The notes below the pieces were generated by a model that did not search any database, was not told the DNA's origin, and saw nothing but the letters and a program-made list of their open reading frames with translations. From positions 1 to 13,072 of the forward strand of contig CAIWHF010000225.1 in the NCBI GenBank assembly GCA_903912405.1: a stretch of DNA of 13,072 nucleotides. The letters are read 5' to 3'. Position numbers and translations under genes: made by a program. This DNA is from an uncultured Bacteroidota bacterium. Its GTDB lineage: Bacteria; Bacteroidota; Bacteroidia; Chitinophagales; Chitinophagaceae. Shown piece by piece: positions 6,478 to 13,072 of this stretch (positions are counted from its first letter, which is position 1; each line of letters begins with the position of its first letter).

Positions 6478-7965
6478 ATGTTACGCCAATCTCAACAGCA
6501 GCGATTATCTCAAAAACTATCCCCTCAGCAAATTCAATTAATGAAATTGCTGCAAATACCTACTACTCAATTAGAAGAACGAATAAAAGAAGAATTAGAG
6601 GAAAATCCAGCTTTAGAAATCGACACCATTATAAATAAAGAAGATCTTTTTGAAAATACAAAGGAAGACCAAGAAGAGGAATACGATCAAGAAAAGTCGG
6701 TTGAACTAGAAGAAGTAATTTCGGAAAAAATTGAAATTGATGATTATTTAAAAACCGAACAAGACAGTAGCGGTGATTTAGGTGATGACTATTACCAATC
6801 TAAAGACAATCAAGAAAGAAGCACCATTCCAGTTAGTGTAGAATCTTCATATCAAGAAGTGCTGATGAATCAACTGGCGATGTTAAATCTAAATATACAC
6901 CAGCAAAGTGTAGCCGAACAAATTATTGGAAGCATTGATGATGACGGATATTTAAGACGCACTGTGGAGGCCATTGTAGACGATTTAGCCTTTTCTAGAA
7001 ATATCATAAGTAATGAAACAGAGGTTAATCAGCTTCTTAATGAAATAAAGCAATTTGAACCTATCGGCACAGGAGCATCCGACTTGAGGGAATGCCTGAT
7101 TTTACAGTTAGCGCATGCTAAAGATGCATCTAAGGAAACACTATTAGCATTAAAGATACTGCAGGTTTATTTCGACGACTTCATTAAAAAGCATTACGAC
7201 AAGATTAAGAAATCCTTAGCCATTACCGATAAAGACTTAAAATCGGTAATTGACGTTATCATTAAACTTAATCCTAAACCTGGGGCTGCCTACTATATCG
7301 TTAATAAAGTGCATCACCATATCACCCCCGATTTCTTTATTGATAATTCGGAACAACGAATGGAATTGCGCCTAAATTCTAAAAACGCACCACCTTTACG
7401 AATTTCTGAAGGCTTCACAGACTTGTTGCAAGCATACAACCACAATGACAAAGCAGACAAAAAGCAACGAGAAGCCGTTCAGTTTATTAAACAAAAATTA
7501 GATGCTGCTAAATGGTTTATAGATGCTATTCGACAACGACAACAAACACTAATAAAGTGTATGCAAGCCATTATTGTTTTTCAAAATGAATTTTTTAAAA
7601 CTGGAGATGAGTCGAAATTAAAGCCGATGATCTTGAAAGACATCGCTGAAATTACACAATTAGATATGTCTACTATTTCAAGAGTTGCCAATAGTAAATA
7701 TGTGCAAACAGAATTTGGCACATACCAACTAAAGTACTTTTTCTCTGAGGCTATCACCAACAACGAAGGCGAAGAAGTTACGAATAAAGAAGTGCGTAAT
7801 GTATTAGCTGAGATTATTGAAAACGAAGACAAATCCAACCCGTACAATGATGACGTATTAACGGAATTAATAGCTCAAAAAGGATTTAAAATTGCACGCA
7901 GAACTGTTGGCAAATACCGAGAACACATGAATATCCCGCCGGCTCGCCTTAGAAAACAACTTTAA
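6478..7965 (+). CDS. rpoN: RNA polymerase sigma-54 factor
   Basis: Alternative sigma factor that directs RNA polymerase to -24/-12 promoters and needs an AAA+ enhancer-binding activator. The 495 residues contain all regions: the Gln/Leu-rich activator-interaction Region I (about 1-48, SQKLSPQQIQLMKLLQIP at 11-28 and EELEENPALE at 38-47), a very acidic Region II linker (about 49-118), the core-binding domain (about 120-300), a helix-turn-helix region (about 385-412, LKDIAEITQLDMSTISRVAN), and the RpoN box at 473-482. The box reads ARRTVGKYRE, where the usual sequence is ARRTVAKYRE. The C-terminus IPPARLRKQL is typical. Own promoter candidate with an inverted repeat; its stop overlaps that of the opposing DUF3109 gene by 4 nt. 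No activator gene is in the window. Confidence 0.97.
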   Translation: MLRQSQQQRLSQKLSPQQIQLMKLLQIPTTQLEERIKEELEENPALEIDTIINKEDLFENTKEDQEEEYDQEKSVELEEVISEKIEIDDYLKTEQDSSGDLGDDYYQSKDNQERSTIPVSVESSYQEVLMNQLAMLNLNIHQQSVAEQIIGSIDDDGYLRRTVEAIVDDLAFSRNIISNETEVNQLLNEIKQFEPIGTGASDLRECLILQLAHAKDASKETLLALKILQVYFDDFIKKHYDKIKKSLAITDKDLKSVIDVIIKLNPKPGAAYYIVNKVHHHITPDFFIDNSEQRMELRLNSKNAPPLRISEGFTDLLQAYNHNDKADKKQREAVQFIKQKLDAAKWFIDAIRQRQQTLIKCMQAIIVFQNEFFKTGDESKLKPMILKDIAEITQLDMSTISRVANSKYVQTEFGTYQLKYFFSEAITNNEGEEVTNKEVRNVLAEIIENEDKSNPYNDDVLTELIAQKGFKIARRTVGKYREHMNIPPARLRKQL

Positions 7966-8543
7966 CTTTTAGCTTGATAAAATTGATCAGCAATATCCGA
8001 TAAGGCCTGATAAAACTCTTTGCCATAAGCGCGTTCTAAGGGTTGTTGTAAAAACTTATAAACAGGTATTTTCAATGTGGCGCCTAATTTACATGCTGGC
8101 TTGCACATTTTTTTTCTTGGCTCATAGTTGAGCAACTCAAATTCTTGACTTTGCTTTACGCGTATAGGATACAGGTGACAAGAAATGGGTTTTTGAAATG
8201 CTAGCTTTCCCTCCTTCCATGCTTTTTCGATTGCACATTTTACGATGCCAACTTCATCGGTATAAGCATACACACATACTCCTCCATCTATTGTTGGTGT
8301 TACATAGCCATACTCATCATCCATCACATAAGTACCTTGCTCTTCAATTGCTGCTATGTGCTGCGGAGCTAAATCTTCTTTTACTACAGGATATATGGTA
8401 TGTAATAATTGAGCTTCTTCAAAACTTAAAGGTGCACCACAATCACCATCTACACAACAACCTCCTTTGCAGGCGTTTAAATCGCATACAAATTGTTGTT
8501 CTATGATATCATCACTTATTAGTTTATTCTCAATAGCAATCAC
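7962..8543 (-). CDS. DUF3109 family cysteine-rich protein
   Basis: A 193-residue soluble protein with ten cysteines: C20, C25, C29, C30, C35, C90, C103, C122, C147 and C151. The N-terminal block FVCDLNACKGGCCVDGDCGAPL (from 18) and the later SCHLYPIR (121-128) and MCKPACKLG (146-154) are hallmarks of DUF3109, a family distantly like YkgJ-type proteins and thought to bind Fe-S or zinc. Its biochemical role is unknown. The start is GTG at 8541-8543; family members begin with a similar MI-I---LIS segment, which supports it over any internal ATG. It follows the CBS protein by 3 nt in the same frame (TAA TAC GTG), suggesting coupled translation in a three-gene operon. Confidence 0.85.
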   Translation of the reverse strand: MIAIENKLISDDIIEQQFVCDLNACKGGCCVDGDCGAPLSFEEAQLLHTIYPVVKEDLAPQHIAAIEEQGTYVMDDEYGYVTPTIDGGVCVYAYTDEVGIVKCAIEKAWKEGKLAFQKPISCHLYPIRVKQSQEFELLNYEPRKKMCKPACKLGATLKIPVYKFLQQPLERAYGKEFYQALSDIADQFYQAKS

Positions 8544-8546
8544 GTA

Positions 8547-9215
8547 TTACATGTTTAAATAAGTCATTAATAAATCGTATCGGTCTTCTATATCGGTATC
8601 CCTCGACTGATCGCCAAAAACAGCCGTTACTTGAAAATTATGGCGCTCTATGGATTGTACCAAACCCGATACATGCACCGAGTTCGTTTTAATAGTAATT
8701 TCTACTCGTCCGGTTTCTGGTATAATATAGGAATGCATTGACCAAATAGGCACTTGTTCCGACTCACAAATTCTAGCTATTTCTGCAAAGCTCAAATCTT
8801 TTTGTGCTACTTCCACCACAATAATTGCACCCTCTTGCTGAATAGCCGTTTGCTGACCTAAATAATTGATAAGGTCTTCCTGTGTTAAATAACCAATATA
8901 AGCTTGTTGTTTATCTAATACCGGCAAAATAGCTAGTTCATTATTGCGCATTACTTTAAGCGCATCAAAAGGATGTGCATTGGCTAATATTGCAGGCTTA
9001 TAATTTAATAAAGAAGTATGCACCAATAATTGTTGCTCATCTTGCCAATCCAAAACATCTTTGTATTGAATAAGGGCAATATAATGTTGCGTACTTTCAT
9101 CCAACAAAGGCATTTGTTGGAGCATTTCGTCTTCCATAAGCGTGATAGCATCCCTACAGGTATGCTGCGTATTCAAAAACGAATGCTCGCTTTTAATTAA
9201 TTCGCTTAAAGGCAT
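8547..9215 (-). CDS. Tandem CBS-domain protein with ACT-like C-terminus
   Basis: A 222-residue soluble protein. Residues about 1-58 and 68-120 form a CBS pair, seen in the paired hydrophobic/Asp patterns MPLLDESTQHYIALIQYKDV (35-54) and LPVLDKQQAYIGYLTQEDL (97-115); such pairs bind adenosine nucleotides. Residues about 129-200 (GAIIVVEVAQKDLSFAEIARI onward, then VEITIKTN and FQVTAVFG) look like an ACT-type beta-alpha-beta fold that binds small ligands such as amino acids. No catalytic domain is attached, so it is probably a sensor or regulator acting on a partner. It lies 1 nt after the hydrolase and 3 nt before the DUF3109 gene on the same strand. The fold is well supported; the ligand and target are unknown. 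Confidence 0.8.
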   Translation of the reverse strand: MPLSELIKSEHSFLNTQHTCRDAITLMEDEMLQQMPLLDESTQHYIALIQYKDVLDWQDEQQLLVHTSLLNYKPAILANAHPFDALKVMRNNELAILPVLDKQQAYIGYLTQEDLINYLGQQTAIQQEGAIIVVEVAQKDLSFAEIARICESEQVPIWSMHSYIIPETGRVEITIKTNSVHVSGLVQSIERHNFQVTAVFGDQSRDTDIEDRYDLLMTYLNM

Positions 9216-9216
9216 A

Positions 9217-9978
9217 TTATTTTTTTAAGTTGGCTAGAAACGAGTCTAAATGCATATTAAATGCTACTGGCACCTCCATCATCGGTGCATGACCACATTT
9301 ATCAATCCAAAATAACTGGGAATTGGGTAATAATCGGTGAAATTCCTCTGCAACGGGTGGTGGAGTTATAATATCATTTTTACCCCAAATCAAACAAGTT
9401 GGTAACGTAATCTTATGTAAATCGTGTTCTAAATTATGTCGGATAGCAGACTTCGCTAAAGACAAGATTTTAAGCACTTTCATTCTGTTATTCGTAATCG
9501 AAAAAACTTCATCTACCAATTCTTTGGTTGCTACTGCGGGATCATAAAACGTTAATTGCGTTTTGTTTTTGATATACTCATAATCGCCACGTTTGGGATA
9601 GCTCTCTCCCATTCCATTTTCAAACAAACCAGAACTACCCGTTAGTATTAAAGAAGCTATTTGATCTTGATGCTCTAAGGCATAAACCAAGGCCACATGA
9701 CCACCTAACGAATTACCTAATAAATGAAAATTGGTATACCCTCTATGCTCTATAAATTTTCTTACAAAACGTTTTAAACCAGAAACACTTGTTTCTATTA
9801 AGCTCAAATCAAACAAGGGCAACAAGGGAATGATAACCTTGTGTGTCTTTTTAAAATGCTCTAACAAGTCGGCAAAATTACTTAAAGCTCCAAATAAGCC
9901 ATGCAAAAGAATCAATGGCTCTCCATTCCCTTCTTCAATAAATTGAAAGTTCTTATCTTCTTTTATTTCGTATTGCAT
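9217..9978 (-). CDS. Alpha/beta hydrolase
   Basis: Soluble 253-residue alpha/beta-hydrolase-fold enzyme. Visible elements: the oxyanion-hole segment ILLHGLFG (23-30), the nucleophile elbow GNSLGG (88-93) with Ser90, the acid in WGKNDIITPP (198-207), most likely Asp202, and the catalytic His230 in CGHAPMMEVP (228-237). A lid region spans about 118-190. There is no signal peptide. The fold resembles the esterase/meta-cleavage-hydrolase group, but the substrate cannot be told. It is the first gene of the operon with the CBS+ACT and DUF3109 proteins; only 1 nt separates its stop from the CBS start. It is divergent from ispG, with 144 bp between them. Confidence 0.88.
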   Translation of the reverse strand: MQYEIKEDKNFQFIEEGNGEPLILLHGLFGALSNFADLLEHFKKTHKVIIPLLPLFDLSLIETSVSGLKRFVRKFIEHRGYTNFHLLGNSLGGHVALVYALEHQDQIASLILTGSSGLFENGMGESYPKRGDYEYIKNKTQLTFYDPAVATKELVDEVFSITNNRMKVLKILSLAKSAIRHNLEHDLHKITLPTCLIWGKNDIITPPPVAEEFHRLLPNSQLFWIDKCGHAPMMEVPVAFNMHLDSFLANLKK

Positions 9979-10035
9979 ACTGTTTGTTTTCGTTGCGAAA
10001 ATACTATTCTTAGTGTATTTTATCTGTTTAAAGGT

Positions 10036-10058
10036 AAATAAATTATTATTATTTATTT
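10036..10058. repeat. 8-bp inverted repeat between hydrolase and ispG
   Basis: AAATAAAT (10036-10043) and ATTTATTT (10051-10058) are perfect inverted arms with a 7-nt spacer, lying midway between two divergent starts. It could be an operator for either gene. The sequence is only A and T, so a chance origin is quite possible. Confidence 0.3.
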
Positions 10059-10100
10059 CAACAAAAACTAAATAAAATCGTTTAGAAAGAAGTCTTTATT

Positions 10101-10108
10101 TAATTTTG
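10101..10108 (+). promoter_or_regulatory. -7 box of ispG
   Basis: TAATTTTG matches TAnnTTTG and lies 14 nt upstream of the ispG ATG. No good -33 TTG is visible, and the implied leader is only several nucleotides, so support is modest. Confidence 0.35.
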
Positions 10109-10122
10109 TTTAAAAGATTTTT

Positions 10123-12132
10123 ATGCTTTCCAATTATTGTGCATCACTTACCCAATACAAACGTTTAAAGACAAGAACTGTAAACGTAGGCCCCATTAAG
10201 ATTGGAGGCGATGCGCCTATTGTTGTGCAAACAATGACCACCACGGACACTATGGATACGGAAGCTACCGTGGCACAGTGTATTCGTTGTATTGAAGCAG
10301 GTGCTCAAATGGTTCGTATTACAGCACCAAGCAAAAAAGAAGCAGAAAATTTACGCGCTATAAAAGATGTACTCCGACAAAAAGGATACAATACGCCGCT
10401 TATAGCTGATATTCACTTTACACCCAACGCTGCAGAAATTGCTGCAGGCATTGTAGAAAAAGTACGTATCAATCCTGGCAATTATGTAGATAAAAAAAAG
10501 TTTGATGTTTTAGAATATACCGATGAAGCTTATGCTGCAGAGGTACAACGCATTCACGAACGTTTTTCTCCGCTCGTTAAAATTTGCAAAGCCAATGGCA
10601 CCGCCATGAGAATTGGCACTAATCACGGGTCGCTTAGCGACCGTATCATGAGTAGATATGGCGATACGGCAATAGGCATGGTGGAAAGTGCTATGGAGTT
10701 TTTGAGAATTGCACGAAGCCATGATTTTCATGAGATTATTTTAAGTATGAAAAGTAGCAACCCTCAAGTAATGGTGCAAGCCTATCGTTTGTTGGTTCAA
10801 AAAATGCAAGAAGAATTTAAGGAATGCTATCCGCTGCACTTAGGCGTTACGGAAGCGGGCGATGGTGAAGATGGGCGCATAAAAAGCGCTATGGGCATAG
10901 GCACCTTATTAGAAGATGGCATTGGCGATACCATCCGCGTATCTTTAACCGAAGATCCGGAACTTGAAATTCCTGTTTGTAAGGCTATCATAAAAAAATA
11001 TACGCAATTGCCTGATACACCCAACCCTGCATTGCCCCCAATTGAAAAATTATTTTATAGCCCCTATCAATATAAAAGAAGAAGTACGCATCCGGTAAGT
11101 ATCATTGGTGGAAATCAAGTACCCGTTGTAATAACAGATGTAAGTAAAAACCCATCTCTTTCGCATGCCCTTTTTGAAAGTATTGGATATCAATATCAAT
11201 CTGAATCAGACAAATGGATGATTTCCGACCTAGCACCTGATTTTATTTACACTAAAAATAATGTTGCCCCTTTTGAATTGCCGGGCACTTTAAAAACTAT
11301 TGTTGATGCACCCTTCTGGAACGCAGAGCAAAAGCATGTTCATCCACTTTTCAGTGTAGCCGAATTTATAAAAACTATCCATCATCATCCAGTACTAAAT
11401 TTTGTAATGATAGACTGCTATAGCACTAGTCAAGAAATGGATTGGGAGCAGATTGCCAAAATTGGACAAAACAAAACTGTAGTATTTTGTTTGTATACTA
11501 CGCAGCCCATGGCTATGGCCGCCATACGAATATTTTTTAATGCCTTGTTAGAAAAAAATATACCTACTCCATGTGTTATTATAGCTGATAGTGGTGCAAG
11601 CCGTAAAGATGAACATTTGGCTAACTTTGCTGTACAAACAGGGGCGCTTTTATTGGATGGTTTTGGCGACGGCCTTTCTTTGGGCCTTAGCGAACAGGCG
11701 TATCTAGAACTAGAAAATTATACTACTGAATTGGATCAAGGCCGAACCTATCAAAGTGCATCAAGCACAGAAGCCTTTTTGAATAATACGGCATTTAGCA
11801 TTTTACAAGCAAGCAGAACACGCATTTCTAAAACAGAATATATTTCTTGTCCCTCTTGCGGCAGAACCTTATTTGATTTGCAAGAAACCACCGCCAAAAT
11901 AAGAGCCGTAACAAATCATTTAAAAGGGGTCAAAATAGCTATCATGGGTTGCATTGTAAACGGACCAGGCGAAATGGCGGATGCCGATTTTGGCTATGTT
12001 GGGAGTGGAATAGATAAAATCAGTTTGTATAAAAACAAAGATGTCGTGCGTAAAAATATCCCTAGTAAAGACGCCGTACATGAATTAATTGCCCTTTTAA
12101 AAGAACATGGCGCTTGGGTAGACCCTAATTAA
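10123..12132 (+). CDS. ispG: 4-hydroxy-3-methylbut-2-enyl-diphosphate synthase, long form
   Basis: IspG (GcpE) reduces methylerythritol cyclodiphosphate to HMBPP, the penultimate step of the MEP isoprenoid pathway, using a [4Fe-4S] cluster. The 669 residues are the long three-domain type found in Bacteroidota, Chlamydiae and plants rather than the ~370-residue E. coli type. Order: N-terminal TIM barrel (about 10-290) with VVQTMTTTDT (34-43) and VTEAGDGEDGRIKSAMGIG (242-260); a large, less conserved insert domain (about 300-560); and a C-terminal Fe-S domain with C576 and C579 (SCPSCGRTL), C610 and the acid/base Glu617 in GCIVNGPGE (609-617). The start MLSNYCASLTQYKR fits the family. It is probably monocistronic, and its stop overlaps the opposing ligase gene by TTAA. 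Confidence 0.97.
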   Translation: MLSNYCASLTQYKRLKTRTVNVGPIKIGGDAPIVVQTMTTTDTMDTEATVAQCIRCIEAGAQMVRITAPSKKEAENLRAIKDVLRQKGYNTPLIADIHFTPNAAEIAAGIVEKVRINPGNYVDKKKFDVLEYTDEAYAAEVQRIHERFSPLVKICKANGTAMRIGTNHGSLSDRIMSRYGDTAIGMVESAMEFLRIARSHDFHEIILSMKSSNPQVMVQAYRLLVQKMQEEFKECYPLHLGVTEAGDGEDGRIKSAMGIGTLLEDGIGDTIRVSLTEDPELEIPVCKAIIKKYTQLPDTPNPALPPIEKLFYSPYQYKRRSTHPVSIIGGNQVPVVITDVSKNPSLSHALFESIGYQYQSESDKWMISDLAPDFIYTKNNVAPFELPGTLKTIVDAPFWNAEQKHVHPLFSVAEFIKTIHHHPVLNFVMIDCYSTSQEMDWEQIAKIGQNKTVVFCLYTTQPMAMAAIRIFFNALLEKNIPTPCVIIADSGASRKDEHLANFAVQTGALLLDGFGDGLSLGLSEQAYLELENYTTELDQGRTYQSASSTEAFLNNTAFSILQASRTRISKTEYISCPSCGRTLFDLQETTAKIRAVTNHLKGVKIAIMGCIVNGPGEMADADFGYVGSGIDKISLYKNKDVVRKNIPSKDAVHELIALLKEHGAWVDPN

Positions 12133-13072
12133 GTTATGGGATTAGCATCCTTTCTGCTTTTTAAATCTAAAATAACTAAGAGCGAAATACTCAGATAAAA
12201 TAATGCTCCTACTTTGTGGTTTTCTATTAATTCAGAAAAGAAATTATTTACAAATCCGGCAGCAAACATAGTAGCTACTGCAATAGTAGCTTGCCTATAA
12301 AACCCCGGACTAAAACGGTGATAGGTTTTTTGAGCAATATAGAAAAAGAGCATCACTAGTAATCCATATAAAATAAGTGCGGGCCAACCTTGCTCTACCA
12401 ACATGTACAAAAAATAATTGTGCGAAGTAGAATGTTCTAGGTTACGACTTACATAGGTTCTGAAAGAAGTAACTGCATAGGGCTTATAATTGTAGTAAAA
12501 CGTGTTGGGCCCACAACCAACTATGGGATGCTCGTTACTCATTCTTGCTCCTGCTACCCAACGATAAAGGCGCTCCATAGACGACATATCTTCTCCCCTA
12601 AAGGTGGCAATAATATGATCGGTAAAGGTAAAATGCATAAACGTATGATCGTAATTAGGTCGAAAATCTATATACTTATTATTGCGAATCATGAAACTAA
12701 GCAATAAAATAATGGCTGTATAAAAGAGGGGCATTACCCAATTGACTAACTTCCATCGCATAGCTAAATAAATAACACCGGCAAACAATAAGGCTAATAT
12801 GGCCGCTCTAGCATAGGTTAAATAAATAGCTGGTAAAAAGAAAAGGATTACTAGATACCAAAGCAATCGGGCATACCGCGACCATTTTTTTGTTAATGGT
12901 ATAGTGGCACACATTGCAGGAAAAAGCATTGACATAACCGTTGAATAATCCACATGGTTTTGATACAACTCTCCAATTGCTTTGTAAATTTTTAAAAAAT
13001 CAAATCCTATAAGCGCATGCCTTGTAAAGATGATTAGGGAAGTAATAAAAACGCCTATAAAAAAAAGAACAA
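12129..13072 (-). CDS. O-antigen ligase/polymerase family membrane protein (N-terminus off window)
   Basis: The frame stays open from the stop at 12129 to the right edge, giving about 314 visible codons; the true start lies beyond the window. It is a Wzy/WaaL-type (O-Ag ligase, Wzy_C) inner-membrane glycosyltransferase-like protein, which joins or polymerises lipid-linked glycans on the periplasmic side. Seen in order: several hydrophobic helices, the conserved NHVDYS entry (from about 12957), an Arg in TYARAAIL at the end of a helix, a large periplasmic loop with RLYRWVAGARMSNEHPIVGCGPNTF and HSTSHNYFLYML, then three more helices. The paired Arg and His residues of the loop are typical of the family. 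Whether it is a ligase or a polymerase cannot be decided here. Confidence 0.85.
   Translation of the reverse strand, partial: VLFFIGVFITSLIIFTRHALIGFDFLKIYKAIGELYQNHVDYSTVMSMLFPAMCATIPLTKKWSRYARLLWYLVILFFLPAIYLTYARAAILALLFAGVIYLAMRWKLVNWVMPLFYTAIILLLSFMIRNNKYIDFRPNYDHTFMHFTFTDHIIATFRGEDMSSMERLYRWVAGARMSNEHPIVGCGPNTFYYNYKPYAVTSFRTYVSRNLEHSTSHNYFLYMLVEQGWPALILYGLLVMLFFYIAQKTYHRFSPGFYRQATIAVATMFAAGFVNNFFSELIENHKVGALFYLSISLLVILDLKSRKDANPIT

Noticed and set aside
8198..8506. A 102-codon open frame on the plus strand, opposite the DUF3109 gene
   Set aside because: Its translation is a low-complexity Leu/His-rich string with no family features, while the opposite strand encodes a clear DUF3109 protein. 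It is a shadow frame.
9996..10003. Leftward -7 box (TATTTTCG on minus) for the hydrolase operon
   Set aside because: It has one mismatch to TAnnTTTG and no -33 partner, so it is too weak to annotate.
9979..10122. Sigma-54 (-24/-12) promoters in the intergenic regions
   Set aside because: I looked for TGGCAC-N5-TTGC in the gaps, prompted by rpoN in the window, and saw no convincing match here or in the other intergenic stretches.
12966..12968. TTG as the start of the O-antigen ligase-type gene
   Set aside because: The frame remains open for about 34 more codons to the window edge and encodes a hydrophobic segment plus the residues preceding the conserved NHVDYS motif. The gene is truncated by the window, not started here.

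Overview
The window comes from a low-GC member of the Bacteroidota, probably a Chitinophagales/Sphingobacteriales-like lineage, although the exact order cannot be read from the sequence. Three things point there: the long plant/chlamydia-style IspG (669 residues), the protein families typical of this phylum (the 404-residue alanine dehydrogenase-like protein, the DUF3109 protein, the CBS+ACT protein and the CorA variant), and TAnnTTTG boxes instead of TATAAT upstream of several genes, with almost no Shine-Dalgarno sequences. It is an ordinary, gene-dense chromosomal core region. I see no transposase, integrase, phage gene, CRISPR array, tRNA or rRNA.

Layout. Positions 1-260 are non-coding and carry four TCGAAAC repeats, one inverted copy, and a good leftward promoter at the very edge that must serve a gene outside the window. 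fbp (class I fructose-1,6-bisphosphatase, minus strand) ends in a strong hairpin terminator at 261-292. It diverges from a plus-strand group: CorA-like transporter, folD, queE and uppP (1470-4736). That group runs head-on, with no gap, into a minus-strand pair, ald-like dehydrogenase followed by a TerB-like small protein (6322 down to 4737). rpoN (sigma-54) diverges from ald and runs head-on into a tight minus-strand operon of alpha/beta hydrolase, CBS+ACT protein and DUF3109 cysteine-rich protein (9978 down to 7962). ispG diverges from that operon and runs head-on into an O-antigen ligase/polymerase-type membrane protein whose N-terminal part lies beyond the right edge.

Function. Most genes are housekeeping: gluconeogenesis (fbp), one-carbon metabolism (folD), queuosine precursor synthesis (queE), undecaprenyl-phosphate recycling (uppP), isoprenoid precursors (ispG) and surface polysaccharide (ligase). 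IspG and UppP feed and recycle the lipid carrier that the O-antigen-type enzyme would use, but they are in separate transcription units. I do not find a convincing new defence or mobile system. The parts most worth a second look are regulatory and architectural: a perfect 9-bp inverted repeat sitting over the rpoN -7 box, a 14-bp palindrome between fbp and corA, the TCGAAAC array, two gene junctions with the same TAA-TAC-(T/G)TG layout in the same frame, and three convergent gene pairs whose stop codons touch or share TTAA.
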